A DNA stretch of 64,000 nucleotides from Miscanthus floridulus (GCF_019320115.1 NC_089583.1:78431739-78495738); one strand, 5' to 3'; shown: positions 36,242-48,189, counted from the first letter of the stretch. Program-made: numbers and translations. Notes: generated from the sequence alone by a model not told the origin.

Positions 36242-39200
36242 TGTGACAGAACCACCCAATTTATATAAGATCAAGTACGGTTGTCCCCGCTAACACGTTG
36301 ACACACGCATACTTTCACTTATATAAATCCGGTAGTCCGCCAAGAGTCACGAAGGACCTCAGTAAATCAACATCACAACCAAGATCGCATGATTAAGTAA
36401 ATACACATCACATATGCAGAGTTGCAGCAGAAATAATATTACAAATGGGTTCACAATTAATAGTACAAGTTTGGGTTTCAAAACCGATTAGTGAAAACAA
36501 CATAGCTTTCAAATGATTACATTAATATAAGTTCCAAATACATTGCTAGCATAAGTGACATCCTCTGATAAAAGCATATAGATGATAAATAAATATAGAG
36601 TCATCGAGCCCACCGGCGGTTAGCCACCATCTTCAGCAGGCCAAGAACTTCACCTACAACATGGTGGGATAAACCCTGAGTACTCGGATGTACTTAGCTA
36701 GACTTACCCATCATAAACCAGAAATAAAATGACTCCAAGGATCATACAAGGCTTTATAGGTGGAGCTAGCTTGACAATATTTTGCATAAAACATGACTAA
36801 TTCAATTATACAATTATACTTTGGTCATCAAGTTAATTATAGCTATTCATCTCTAGATTAGCAACTAACTTGTGCCAAACATGTGGTATAGCATTTAGTA
36901 GCATAACAATAGTAACCATAGCCAGTGTAATAATTCTATGTTCATCATAACCATCATATTCCATAATCTAGTTTCTACGATGTTGGTACTAGCCAAGTTT
37001 CTCAATGTTTCGGGAGAGACGGCGATTCGAATCGATTTCAACTAGCTGGGAATTTATTCCTAACACAAACCCACACATACCTACGCCAAGATAGTCTTAT
37101 GTCACCTTTAGGACAACTCAGGTCCACATTTCGCGGGTTCGCCCAGTGTCGCACAATCAGAGACAACCAGCTACCAGGATGATCAGGACTACCCTACCAT
37201 TGGGCTCACATATGGCTCTCCGCACATCCTTACTACCATCTAGAGTGCGCACTTTGATAGAGCAGGGCCTGGCCTAAGTTGAGCTACTCGGCTTCACGGT
37301 TAGAATGAGTTATCCGGCCAGCTAAGTGATAGGCATGCATTCAATCTTGTCAAAAAGCACCAACAATGGTACGGTCCTTAATTGACATAGATGGGGATAG
37401 ATCCACACCCAAGACCTCCATGTCTTGTTGCCTCTCTATCGACATCCCGCCTGGTCTCCATTTACATTACCCTATGGTTCTTTTCCATGATAGCAAATAT
37501 AGCCAACCATGCTTTGGTATCCATCTATATCTCGTAGGTGATAGGAAATCACCTGACTTCTACCGGTCTAAGCATGGCTAAGCATATTTTCAATCCTGGA
37601 CCTACATAGGGTTAAAGGTATATTTCTGGACAAGGTAGTTCTATGCATCAAGTGATTCCAATCAACCCTTATAATCTAATGCATCAAACATAAAGAACTC
37701 AAGTGATATTTGTAAAAATATAGGAGGCTTCGAATGCTCTGAGGCTTGCCTGGGATCCAACACTAGGTTAGTGCTTGTTAGACGACACTCGCTTGGTGAG
37801 CATCTCCTGTTCAGGCATGTACTCTAGGGGTCCTTCCATCTTCGGGATAGGTCCACCATACACCATCTTTGGGTTCGGCTCCAACATCACAGCCTTCACA
37901 TGGTTCATCTAGTGTACCTAGGTGAGATGCAAGATGCAAGTGCATGAATATGAAGAATGGTAATATGAGATGCAGCACATAATAGCATTCAGGGTAAACA
38001 TAAGATCATGTAAGACATATGCAACTAGAGTTATTTAACTAAACATCACACAACCTATTATAAAGGGATAGCCAGCATATTAGGCATGGCCCACAAGTGA
38101 ACTTAAGTTCAGATATTCACACATGCATTGATCAAGAACTAACCAACATGTTTAGTCAAAACAAGAGCAAGCTAAAGCAATCACCTAGTACATGTATAGA
38201 AATGTGGACAGCAGCACAACAGTCACTTGTTTTATCCATAACTAGAGATATAAGCATCCAACAAGGGTGACCCTAGACTTTCTGGAAAGCTAATGAAATT
38301 TCCTACAACATTGTTATTATCATCAAAAGCTTATTCCAAAGCTAACTAGGTCAAACATGTCAATGTTTCAGATCTGCACAGAACTAGGACATAAAAGTAG
38401 TAGTACTTTCAAAACTGTATAACTGGAGTTACCGACATCAAACAAGCATGAACCTTAACTTTATAGAAAGCTTATTAAATTATCTAAAACATTTTTATTA
38501 TCATCACAAGGTTATTCCTCAATTAACAAGGTCAATCAAGCACAATTGAGCACCTCTATCCAGACTTGGACAGATTCTGCCATGCAACTTCTCAAGCTTA
38601 TAACTAGAGATTTAGACCACCAAAAGGAGCGATCTTTAATAATTTGGAAATATCATGAAAATCACTACACTTATTCTATTATCTAAAATACATGATTCAA
38701 ATCTTAGTTGGGTCAAACAACACATTCATTTAGATCTATACAGAGAGCATGCAAAACCTAACAATGAACTTGTAAAATCGATAGATCCTAAATTATCAGT
38801 CCTATGGTCATGAAAATTTAACACAAGCTAGATTATGAAATTAGCTACAACTTTGGTATTTGCTATAACCACAGAAAAAATCATTTACACCACAAAAATA
38901 ATTGCACATGCAAAACTATACATGCAGCCCAAACAGCAGTGGTACAGAAAACTGATAGGAACTTCAAAGAAGCATAACTGGAGTTCTAGACCTCCTACAA
39001 ACATGAATCATAACTTTTTGAAAAGCTTATGAAGTTACCTACAACTTTATTTAAGGTGCAACTCCATACAAGCACTATAAGCCATAGTTCAAACCAAGTC
39101 AAAGTAGCATCACGGTAAAGCTTAAATTATCCTTTTTGATCTATTGAAGCATTTTCTGGCCACTTGCTCAACATGAACCCTTCATAACTTTTATTCATGA

Positions 39201-39570
39201 GTGTAAATAGAGTTTTTTTAGCTAGGTTGCATGGCTTGGTTGATGACCTATAATTCCATTCACTTAATAAAGCAATCTAAGAAAGATTATAACTTATCAT
39301 TCCATGTGACTTCTTGATTTCAAACTTCATGAAACTTTTCCACTGGTCAAGATGGATGCATATTGATGTAATGTACATAAAATAAGAATGTTTGACATTA
39401 CTCTTGCATAATCTTCACAAGGGTACACATGTAAGTAAAGGTGTGTTGTCCAAGTTTCAGTTGGAGCTCACTCTTGTAGCTTTGACCTTGACACCTTCAT
39501 CACCACTTAACATGTCATGTTTGAGCTCAAACCCATTGCTTAACTAGTGATAAACACCTAGGGTGTTATA
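36242..39570 (-). repeat. B 5' LTR (right copy, uninterrupted)
   Basis: This 3329-bp LTR, read on the minus strand, starts TATAACACCC at 39570 (the usual second base G has become A) and ends TCTGTCACA at 36242. It matches the left copy with many scattered differences, so B looks older than A. It is AT-rich, with no coding motif. Confidence 0.85.
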
Positions 39571-40399
39571 GCATTGACATAGCAACCTTGTAAGCTTAGC
39601 CAAAGTCCTCCCAATCATCTCCAGCATTGATTCATCATCTTTGTGAGATTGGGAGAGAATCCAAGTGCGTTGCTTAAGTGATTGCATCTAGAGGCACTTG
39701 GTGTTTGTGTTTTGCTATGGGATTCACTTGTTGCTCTTGGTGGTTGCCACCACCTAGATGGCTTGGAGCAGCGGAGGAGGATTGGCACGAGTTGGTGATT
39801 ATTCATTGCCATCTCCAGTGATTATGAGGGGACTTGTACCTTCCCCGGCGGAGCGCCGAAAGGTAACCCTAGTGGATTGCTCGTGTCATTGAGTTACTCA
39901 CTTGTGGATAGGTTCTTGCGGTGTCCAATTGTGTGAACGAGGTTTGTGCAACACCTCTTAACCACTGAACCACCAAGTGTTGGTCGACACAACAGGGACG
40001 TAGCGTGTTGGCAAGCACGTGAACCTCCCAGTGATTGAATTATTATTCATCTTGTGATTGGTTCACTCCTCTATGCGGCGGTATAACCTTACTTACTCAT
40101 TTACATTCCCACAAACTAGTTATAACAAGCTCTTTAGTGTAGCTAGAATTGAGAGCTTGCGGTGTAACTTAAGTCCATCTAGTGGAGCTCTTTAGTGTAA
40201 CAATTGTGAGAGCTCTTAGTGAGTAGTGACTTAGTAAATTGTGTGTCTAGTGATCATAGTAACTAGAATTGTTGGATAGGTGGCTTGCAACCCTTGTAGA
40301 GCTAGAGCAAGTTTGTTTTTTGCTATTTGTCATACTAATCAAATTGCTCTAGTTGGTTTGTAGATTTTAAAATAGACTATTCACCCCCCTCTAGCCATA

Positions 40400-42805
40400 T
40401 TAGGACCTTTCATTAGGGACCCAAACTTGATGGGGGCCCTTGACTTTCTCAACTAGAGACTTTACAACCCAAATTTTCTTAGGTCTATTCTTGTTGGGAG
40501 GACCTAAGAACATGACTTTTATTTTTCTACTAGAATCCTTTCTAAGCATGTAATGAGCATTGAAGGCAAAGGGTCTAGCATGCTTGGGCAAGGGTTGTGG
40601 TGGTGGAGTTTGACACTCATGGGCAAAGTGACCTTCTTGTCCACACTCAATACATCTCTTTGGCTTAGGCTTTGACTTGTGTTGTTGTTTATGTTGAGCT
40701 TGATCCTTCTTCTCTTGATTTGCTAAGTACCCAATACCACTTCTATCCATCTTCATCACGGTGCTCATGAGTAGCTCACTTTGGAGATATTGGCCTCTTG
40801 TGAACTTGCTCAAACCGGTCTTGAGATGTTCTTTCTCTAACTTGAGCTTCTTGTTTTCTTCTCTAAGTTCATCATGATTTTTCTCCATCTTGAGTCTCTT
40901 GTTCTCTTCTTTAAGCATCTCATTTTCAAGAGCTATATCACAATCATTGTCAAGATTCTCTATCACAATTGTGTTGGTGGTTGAGAGCTTTTCAAGATCT
41001 TTCTTGAGCTTTTCATTCTCATTCTTGAGCTTGACATACTCATCATAGTTGTCGGACTCAACCACTTTCTTGCCTTTGCTACTAGAACCTTGCTTAATGC
41101 TCTCAACAATCAAATCATCACATGATGTAGCTATATCAATCTTAACAATATTATTAGTAGCATCATGTGGCTCATTGGATAATAACTCATGAGAAACAAC
41201 AAGATTGTCATGATTAATCTTGAGATTGGTGTACTCTTCTTTTAGCAAATTATAGCTAATGGTGAGCTCATTATGTATCCCCTCAAGTTTATCATGTTTT
41301 TCTTTAAGCTCCTTTTTAGAAGATTTGAGCTCCTTGAGTTTGGATGACATAATTTTATTTTCTTCTCTAAGCTCAACACTAGTTTTTTTGGCTCATATTT
41401 AGCTAAGAGTGAGTCCTCAAATTCTAGCTTTTCATTTTTTGCTCTTATCTTTCTAATGATTTTAGTATATTGATTTAGCAACTTGACAAGATCATCATAA
41501 GAAGGTGATTCAAACTTTTTATCACTATCACTATTATCATTGCTAGCATTATCATCACCACTACTATCATCATCATTTTATACCTTTCGTTCACCCTTGG
41601 CCATAAGACAGGTGTGTAGAGGATGACGGCGGCGATGACGATGAAGATAGTGAAGAATCAATTACAATAGCGGCCACCTTCTCGTTCTCATTCTCACTTT
41701 CATCATCGGATGAGCTATTTGATGATTCAATATTCGTAAGTCAATCACCAACAATGTAAGCCTTACCATTCTTTTTCTTCTTGTGAAACTCCTTCTTCTT
41801 GCCATCCTTCTTCTTGTATGGCTTGTTCTTCTTCTTCTCATCATCATCTTCATCACTTGAGTTATCTTTCTTGCCCTTGTACTTCTTATACTTGTCTTTC
41901 TTGGGTTTGGGGCATTGATGAGCTAGATGACCAAGTTCTCCACAATTATAGCAATTCATTTCGAAGATGGGCTTCCTTCTATTGCTAGTGAAGAATTTCT
42001 TCTTCTTGCCATCAAACTTGACACCATTCTTGTTGAGCTTCTTTAGCATCTTGGTGGTTCTTCTCACCATGAGAGCAAGACTTGCATCATCAATTTCATC
42101 ATCACTTGAGCTATCATGATCAACTCTTGCTTTGCCCTTCTTCTCTTGGCTAGCCTTGAATGCTAAATCTTTCTTCTTGGTGGAAGAAGAGCCATCTTGT
42201 GGTCTGATGTGCATGTACATCTCATATGCATTGATCTTCCCTAATATTTGAGTTGGTGTAGCGGTGGAAAAATCACCTTGATAAAGCACCATCACAATAT
42301 GCCCGTATTTATCAATGGGGAGGACACTCAAGATCTTTCTTACAACATCAGAGGGTGGCATTTGTGTGAGTCCAAGCCCATTGACTTTCTCTACAAGAAC
42401 ATTCAAGCATAAATATATCTCATTAGCACTTTCTCTAGAAAGCATCTCAAATGAATTAAGTTTTTTCATAACAAGGCAGTAGCGTCCCTCACGCTCACTC
42501 TTTGTTCCCTCATGCAGCGCACAAATGTCCGACCATAGTGCATGGGCGTCTTTGTGGTTCCACACATGGTTAAAAACATCTTTGCAATGGCCTCTAAAGA
42601 GGGTGTTTCTAGCCTTTGCATTCCACTTCTCATAGTTAACCTCATCGCCTTGAAGGTTTGTGGGATCCTTAGATTTTGGGAAGCCTTGTGAGGCGGCTCT
42701 AAGAACTCCAACATCTAAAGCTTCTAGATAAGTCTCCATGCAGATTTTCCAATAAGAAAAATCATCTCTCTCAAAGATAGGAGGGGGTCCATCCCCGTGG
42801 GACAT
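40400..42805 (-). pseudogene. E gag (SIRE-type, two zinc knuckles)
   Basis: The ATG at 42805 begins 39 bp after the primer site and opens 354 codons to a TGA at 41743, followed by a lysine-rich tail. The N-terminal capsid-like part shows YWKICMETYLEALD and a NHVWNHKDAHALWSDI segment. A zinc knuckle CYNCGELGHLAHQC lies near residue 290. After a broken stretch (41740-41351) the same frame resumes for 316 codons with a long coiled coil (LKELKSSKKELKEKHDKLEG...) and a second knuckle CIECGQEGHFAHEC, and it ends where D is inserted. Two knuckles around a coiled coil are characteristic of SIRE/Maximus gag. The remainder of the element is 38 kb to the left because of the nested insertions. Confidence 0.8.
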
Positions 42806-42843
42806 CTTGCTCTAGGCGGTTAAGCCTAATTCAGCGAGCACGA

Positions 42844-42856
42844 GGCTTTGATACCA
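42844..42856 (-). other. E primer-binding site
   Basis: On the minus strand 'tggtatcaaagcc' lies two bases after the LTR end at 42859. It fits the plant initiator tRNA-Met complement with an A/G change. Confidence 0.75.
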
Positions 42857-42858
42857 AT

Positions 42859-44450
42859 TGAAAGGATCAAGATGCTCAAGGGGGGTGAATTGGGCTAATT
42901 CTAAATTCTTTGCAATAATTAATCCCTACACTTAGCCCACTTCACCCCTTGTGCCTAGAATGTGTTTCTATTGTTCTACCGCACAAAAGTTTTACACCCT
43001 AGGTTTCAATTCTACTCTAGCATGATAATTCTAGTAATGTAAAGACATAAAATGAATTGCTCAAATGTAAATGCTCAAAGTAAAGAGAGGAAAAGGAACG
43101 GAGCGATGTTTTCCTGGGGTATCGGAGAGTCGCCACTCCCTACTAGTCCTCGTTGGAGCACCCATGCAAGGGTGTAGCTCCTCCTTGATCCGCGCAAGGA
43201 TCAAGTGCTCTCTACGGGCTAATTCTTTGACACTCCGTCGCGGTGAATCGCCCACAACCGCTCATAACTTGACTTGGATCATCCATAAGTTCCATCGGAT
43301 GATCACCAAGCTTTCAATCACCACCGAGCTGTCTAGGTGATGGCGATCACCAAGAGTAACAAGCACAAACTCTCACTTGACCACGACAAGCCTAATGAGA
43401 AGGGTGGATACACACTTGCTACTCTTTATGCACTAATGAGGTCCTTAATCTTGGATTCTCAAATCTCAATCACCTCACTAGGCTCTTGCTCTCCCTTGCA
43501 CTCCAAAGGTGTTTCTCAGCTAAATAAATGGGCAAGAGTCATCCTTTGAACAAGTGGAGTAAGTATTTATACCCCCTCATTCAAAACATAACGTTTGGAG
43601 GCTGAGTCAGCATTCTGCGGGGTGGCCGGATGCTCTGATCAATTATACCTGCCACTGTGTCAAAGAGAGCCGTTAAGCTCTGACTGGACTCTAACCTGCG
43701 TCCGGTCAGCACTGACCGGACACGTCCGGTCAAGAAAAACGCTCTCTAGAACCTTACTGATGTTAACCGGACGCTGGCACCCAGAGTCTGGTCACTTCAC
43801 TGTTCAGCGTCCGGTCGGCACCAACCGGACGCGTCCGGTCAGGAAACACTCTCTCAGGAACCTCTCTGGAGTTGACCGGATGCAGGTACCCAGCGTCTGG
43901 TCCACTCTCACTCAGCGTCCAGTCGGTACCAGACGACTGCAGTGGATCAAATGAACTGACCGGACTCACCCTCCAGCGTCTGGTCACAACCAGACTAGCG
44001 TCTGGTCAATCAGTTGACCCTCCATTCACTTCCAACTCGAAATCTTATGTGAATGAAGTTTATTCCAATTAATTTTAGGGCTATTCCTGAGCTACCTAGT
44101 GCTAGATTTGACAAGTGTGCACCGCACCTAACCCACTAGACTTATCTAGGTCAAGCTACTAGTCCATACCCCCTTAATAGTACGGCCAAAGGAAAAACAA
44201 AGTACTAAACTATTCTAAGTATCTCTTCATCACTAAACGATATTTAGAACTAGTCCGTCATTAACCTTGTCGTCCATCCTTTAAAAACCGAAACGATTTC
44301 CATCGACAGGGGCATGACAACCATGATTGCCCAATCAATTGCCATTACCATGACCTAACTCAAATTACCTTTACAAAACACATGTTAGTCATAGTAATAC
44401 CTTGTCATCATTAATCATCGAAACTCAACTAGAAGCATAGATGCTTTTGA
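42859..44450 (-). repeat. E 5' LTR (complete copy)
   Basis: This 1592-bp LTR, read on the minus strand, starts near 44450 with 'tcaaaagcatctatgcttct' and ends 'gatcctttca' at 42859. The first dinucleotide is TC rather than TG, probably a substitution. About 43620-44010 contains dispersed ccggacg/cgtccggt units, including the perfect palindrome accggacgcgtccggt (43824-43839). The last 800 bp have no partner in the truncated 3' LTR. Confidence 0.7.
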
Positions 44451-44455
44451 TCGTC

Positions 44456-45467
44456 ACGGGCTCTGAGTCCCAAATTCCCAATGTGAGTTCCCAACAGAGC
44501 TTGGGTTGGGATCTCAGGTATTGCGGTTTCTCGCAGTTGAGCAGCAGCCGCAGCCGCAGCCGCAGCCGCAGGGCGTGCTGCAGAGAGGGTCGGCAGAGTA
44601 GATGGTCTCGTCTCGGCGGCAAATTCACCCCATGATGATTCACAATGTGCCACAGCAACAAGTTCACACAGGGATAAGCACCAAGGAGACCAAAGGAGTC
44701 AGGGATTCCGGATTTGAATTCCATTTGGCTCATATTATCTGTCACGGGAGAACTTACCGCAATTTCGTTCTGAAGTTCCGGTCAAAGAAAACTATATATA
44801 TAATCGACCTGTTCGCTGGTTGGTTTCTGGGCTAGTTTGAGCTGACTGGTGCTGGTTTCTGGGCTGGTTTGGGCTAACTGATACTGGTTTATTGTAAGAG
44901 AAAAATACTGTTGATTGACTGATTTAGGCTGACTAAAACCAGAATAACTTATGGTGCTACGACATCACAAACATCTTTCTATCCTGTTGGTATTCCGGCT
45001 GTGTTCGCCGCAGCTGCTGCACCTGCACCCGTCTACCGAACAGGCCTGCTATTGCTTGGTAGCTTCTGAAGGGCTTGTTTGGCGATAATTTGATAAAGTG
45101 AAAAAAAATAACCAGTTTTCTATAAATAACAGATTTGATTTCCCAACAGCCGCGCTCAGCGCTCAGTTTCCGCACCGAATTTTCATACGAGAGCCACATG
45201 TAAGCCACTGAAAAACAGGATAAAATGAGAGGAGGATTTTTCATACGAGAGCCACATGTCAGCCACTAAAAAGCAGGATAAAATGAGAGGAGAGCCTGGG
45301 GTTTTATCCCGCGAGCTCCCATGCCGCAGCAAAAATTGTCTACCACCAAGCTACGAGTTTAATACCTGACCCTAGGTTAAACGAGATGTACACATATTGC
45401 AACAATGACAAGGGTTAATCAGGCTAGCAGAAGGCTGATAGCCGCACTAGTCAGGAACATCTGAAGA
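44456..45467. other. Sequence right of the nest: short alanine-rich frame and small repeats
   Basis: Just right of the E insertion a minus-strand frame (44653-44456, continuing into E) contains a run of alanines encoded by a GCAGCC-type hexamer repeat (about 44540-44572). It may be a disrupted exon, but no family is recognised. About 44810-44945 resembles a decayed hAT-type MITE ('gtaagagaaaaatactgttg'). A 58-bp unit is duplicated in tandem at 45183-45297 ('tcatacgagagccacatgt', period 58). The rest appears to be 3' flank of the dsRNA-binding gene. Confidence 0.3.
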
Positions 45468-47740
45468 TCACTTGACATAACCAGAGCGCTTAAGGCACCA
45501 TAATGCCCCTTGTGCGGCGTTCTCTCATGCGGCTTTCTTCCTAGGTTTGGCTTCGCTGAAACACTCCGTAACGGTGTTGAGCAGTCCATCCAAGTGGACA
45601 GTCACCTTGCACTTGAATCTGCAGAGTTTAAGACATCAGTGATTCCCATTTCTTCTTCTAATCATAATAACCAGCTTATCATGGGCAGTTATGAATCACT
45701 CTACGAAGAATCACACAAACAACAGATGATGGCCTCTGACCACATTTCAGAGGATGCTACCATAGGACGGTAGGACTTAGGAGTTACAGGTAGGCATATA
45801 CTGGCTCAAAAAGAAAAGAACAAAAAAAGGATGACACCATTGTGGTTTGCTGCAACTAGAAATTTCAGAAAATTTGACCCACTTCTTTAACTAATTATAT
45901 TCTTATTCCTCAAACTGTACTAACGAGGACTTCGTTGTTTTATTCTCACCTTTGTTTGTTCTTTCAGCCATCTAGATTGGATAGAGCTTCATAGTGTTCA
46001 CATGCCAATCTATTTCTTGTGATAAAAGACAGAAACTTGCAGGTAAGCCTCTACTCATGGAACTTCAGTTGATTTCCCAGTTCGGGGTTACGCTTGTGTA
46101 GTGCGTTAATGCAACTAGTGTATTTTTATTAGTCATGGCATTGGCGTTATCACATTCCAGCATTGGCATAATCTCTCTCAAAATTAAAATGTACCATAAA
46201 CGATATTGTGTAGAATATTATGTATGATTCACCTTTTTGAAAAAAAATATACAAATAAATACTGCATCGTAGGATACTAGGATGATGCCTTTTTTGTGAC
46301 ATAATGCACAACATGCTATAAATATTGGAAGTGCATGAACATTTAATTTAATTTTCATCAGTTAGTAGGGAAACTCACATTTTGCTATGTTGAGGTCCTT
46401 GTTCTTCAAAGTCATATGCTGGTTCTTTCCAGCCAATTGCCTTGCATATTTTCAACAGTCTCGAGCATACCGATTCGTTACCTACATAACCTCTGAATTT
46501 CAGTAAAACAATTATACAACCTCTGTTTCAGTAAAGCAATAGCTTATATGGAAAAAAAAGGAAGCTTAGCTTTAGATATCTAGCTAAGGAAGAAGCAAGA
46601 GCACTGATGCATATATATACTCAAGTGCATGCCAGAGCTCCTGGCCAACTTTCAAAAAAGAAAGAAATTAACACAAATATGGCCTGTTTGGTTTGCAACT
46701 CCAGCGAGCCAAACCAAAATTTGGAAATGCCAAAAACGTGGGCAATGCCAAAACTACAATGTTTGGTTTGAGGCCATGCCAATTTGTGTGCAGGGTAAAT
46801 GTATGTATGAAGAAGAATGAGTGTTTGGAGTAAGACCGTGTTTAAATCCGTTGAAACTTATAGTGTAAAATGTGAGGTCCAGATGTCATAAATGTTTTTT
46901 AATCAAAATGTAGGCAAGTGAGATCTTGTTTTGTAGATTTAATTGCAACGAATACTATAGTACAGACAGATCCCAAAACTGAATGTACGGTTTAAAAGCT
47001 ATTGCCATTTAAAAATTGATAATCACAAAATTGAAGAATTAGTGTAACCATACTCCTACTGACACATCATCCATGCACTGTACAGGTGACCAAGCTAAAC
47101 TCAGGCTAACAATTCACTCGCCCAAGAGATGCCCCACTGGGCATGGCCAAAATTTATTTGGCACCACCAATGTTTGACCTTGAAGCAAATGCTGGCCAAT
47201 GTTTGTTGGCTTGGACAAATATTGGCTTGGTTTGCTATGGCTCACATCCAAACAGGCCCATAAAGCCTAATTGTTTTAATTGTCGTTTAATACGTAATCA
47301 AACTGAAAAGATATATCAGAAACATGCTCCTTACTGCAACCATTTGCTTGACCAGAGTTCTGTACTGCACAACTATTGAGCACATCCATGGGATCCTTGC
47401 CAGTAGAATCTTCAACTGGAAGAGCGGCTGGCGCTTTGTTCTCCATGCCAAAGACTTCAATTTGCTGTTCCGAAACTTCAGTCCTTCTGCGCTTGGCTAA
47501 CAAATCCTACAAAGAGGGCAACTGACACCATCAGAATACAAACACAGACTTAATCTGCAGAGAGAAAAGGTAAACCCAAGCATGTGGTAGTGAATTTGAA
47601 AGGAGGATGAGAAAAATGGATGCAAGAGATTTTTGCCAACTTTTACATTTCCATCTTCTGACTCCACTTCCTCCTTGACTGGCACGCCACTGGACGTATG
47701 CTTCCTGGAAGGCTCCATAACCACCAAACGGAGAGTAGCC
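45468..47740 (-). CDS. Small double-stranded-RNA-binding-domain protein (Dicer/RNase III-type dsRBD)
   Basis: I infer four coding exons on the minus strand: 47740-47647, 47516-47335, 46500-46379 and 45618-45468. All junctions use GT-AG and keep phase. The first ATG, in the first exon, starts MEPSRKHTSSG. The second exon has a nuclear-localisation-like LLAKRRRTE. The third and fourth encode a dsRBD: LLKICKAIGWKEPAYDF, EEQGPQHSK, KCKVTVHLDG and, after an in-frame TGA at 45527-45525, ENAAQGALWCLKRSGYVK. The domain pattern (E-x-GP-x-H, F-x-x-K-V-x-V, K-K-A-A, A-x-x-A-L) resembles the C-terminal dsRBD of plant Dicer-like 4 and RNase III-like proteins (recall). No helicase, PAZ or RNase III region is visible upstream, so it is either a stand-alone RNA-binding protein or a fragment. 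The TGA falls in the last helix and would cost 18 residues. Confidence 0.55.
46681..47258. mobile_element. Terminal-inverted-repeat element in an intron of the dsRBD gene
   Basis: Ends 'ggcctgtttgg' (46681-46691) and 'ccaaacaggcc' (47248-47258) are perfect inverted repeats. Similarity extends inward with more scattered matches (for example, GCCAAACCAA on the left and the inverse of GGCTTGGTTTGC on the right). The length is 578 bp and there is no transposase, so it is a MITE-like or other non-autonomous DNA element. A clear target-site duplication was not found. Confidence 0.5.
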
Positions 47741-48189
47741 CTGACAAGTTAAATTGTTACTAGTTAGCTATATGTTTCTGTCACAACATAAGTATCCACT
47801 ATAGTAAGGTCTAGTGACAAAAAGACATAATTCATTATTAACACTGTTTATTGGGCGCAAGAGAGCCGTACTTTATCTCAGTAATGATACCTCACCAACA
47901 CAGACTAGAAAAATTGTACGTTTCAAAAGCAAATGGTTCAGATCTATCCTCCGGAAAACATCCTACCTACTAGTCATGCATATTGTATAAAAGATAGCAT
48001 GCATGGTGCTCAGTAAAGTAACCAAAAACATATAAAATAACTACTAAGTGCAAATTTACCACACCACATCTATGTTACCACCTATTCAACACAAATTATG
48101 GTTAACGTCATATGGTGTGCCATTCATCGACAGGGCTAGCACAAATTTTTTCTGTTCAGAACATGTGAATGTTTTTTGAGGATTTGACA
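47741..48189 (-). other. Upstream or intron sequence of the dsRBD gene
   Basis: This is AT-rich sequence upstream of the acceptor site at 47741 (ctgac, minus strand ...gtcag). I see no further exon in it. It is probably part of a long 5' UTR intron. Confidence 0.3.

Larger units (their letters stand above)
3984..39570 (-). mobile_element. Element B: non-autonomous Gypsy-like LTR element with 3.3-kb LTRs
   Basis: B runs on the minus strand. Its 5' LTR is 39570-36242 (3329 bp); its 3' LTR is 18050-3984, which is about 3.3 kb once the inserted element C is removed. Flanking 5-mers are gaatt (3979-3983) and gcatt (39571-39575), matching at four of five positions. A primer site complementary to tRNA-iMet (36239-36228) and a polypurine tract (18065-18051) are in the right places. 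The internal region totals only about 3.8 kb once A is removed, and no gag, protease, reverse transcriptase or integrase motif is visible. Its termini resemble A and C, so I infer mobilisation by an A-like partner. Confidence 0.8.
2816..40412 (+). mobile_element. Element D: solo SIRE-type LTR inside E, split by B
   Basis: The left part (2816-3983) starts 'tgaaagctctagtttggttt'; the right part (39571-40412) ends 'taggacctttca'. Together they give one LTR of about 2.0 kb in plus orientation. Both outer flanks are E (protease side left, gag side right), with 5-mers ttaga (2811-2815) and ttagg (40413-40417), a near-perfect duplication. No internal region or second LTR exists, so it is a solo LTR formed by LTR-LTR recombination. 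Its 3290-3900 segment is rich in ccggacg/cgtccggt units. It shares terminal style with the E LTR and is probably a related SIRE family. Confidence 0.75.
807..44450 (-). mobile_element. Element E: SIRE-type Copia retrotransposon, outer host of the nest
   Basis: Read on the minus strand the order is 5' LTR (44450-42859), tRNA-Met-type primer site, gag (42805-40400), the inserted solo LTR D with everything nested in it, protease and integrase (2815-1612), then the U5-side part of the 3' LTR (1605-807). The flanking 5-mers are tcttc (802-806) and tcgtc (44451-44455), a target-site duplication with one mismatch. The Copia order (protease before integrase), two zinc-knuckle gag segments and LTR ends of the TGAAAG...CTTTCA style place it in the SIRE/Maximus group. 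Reverse transcriptase, RNase H and the first half of the 3' LTR are missing. It is the oldest layer and cannot move by itself. Confidence 0.75.
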
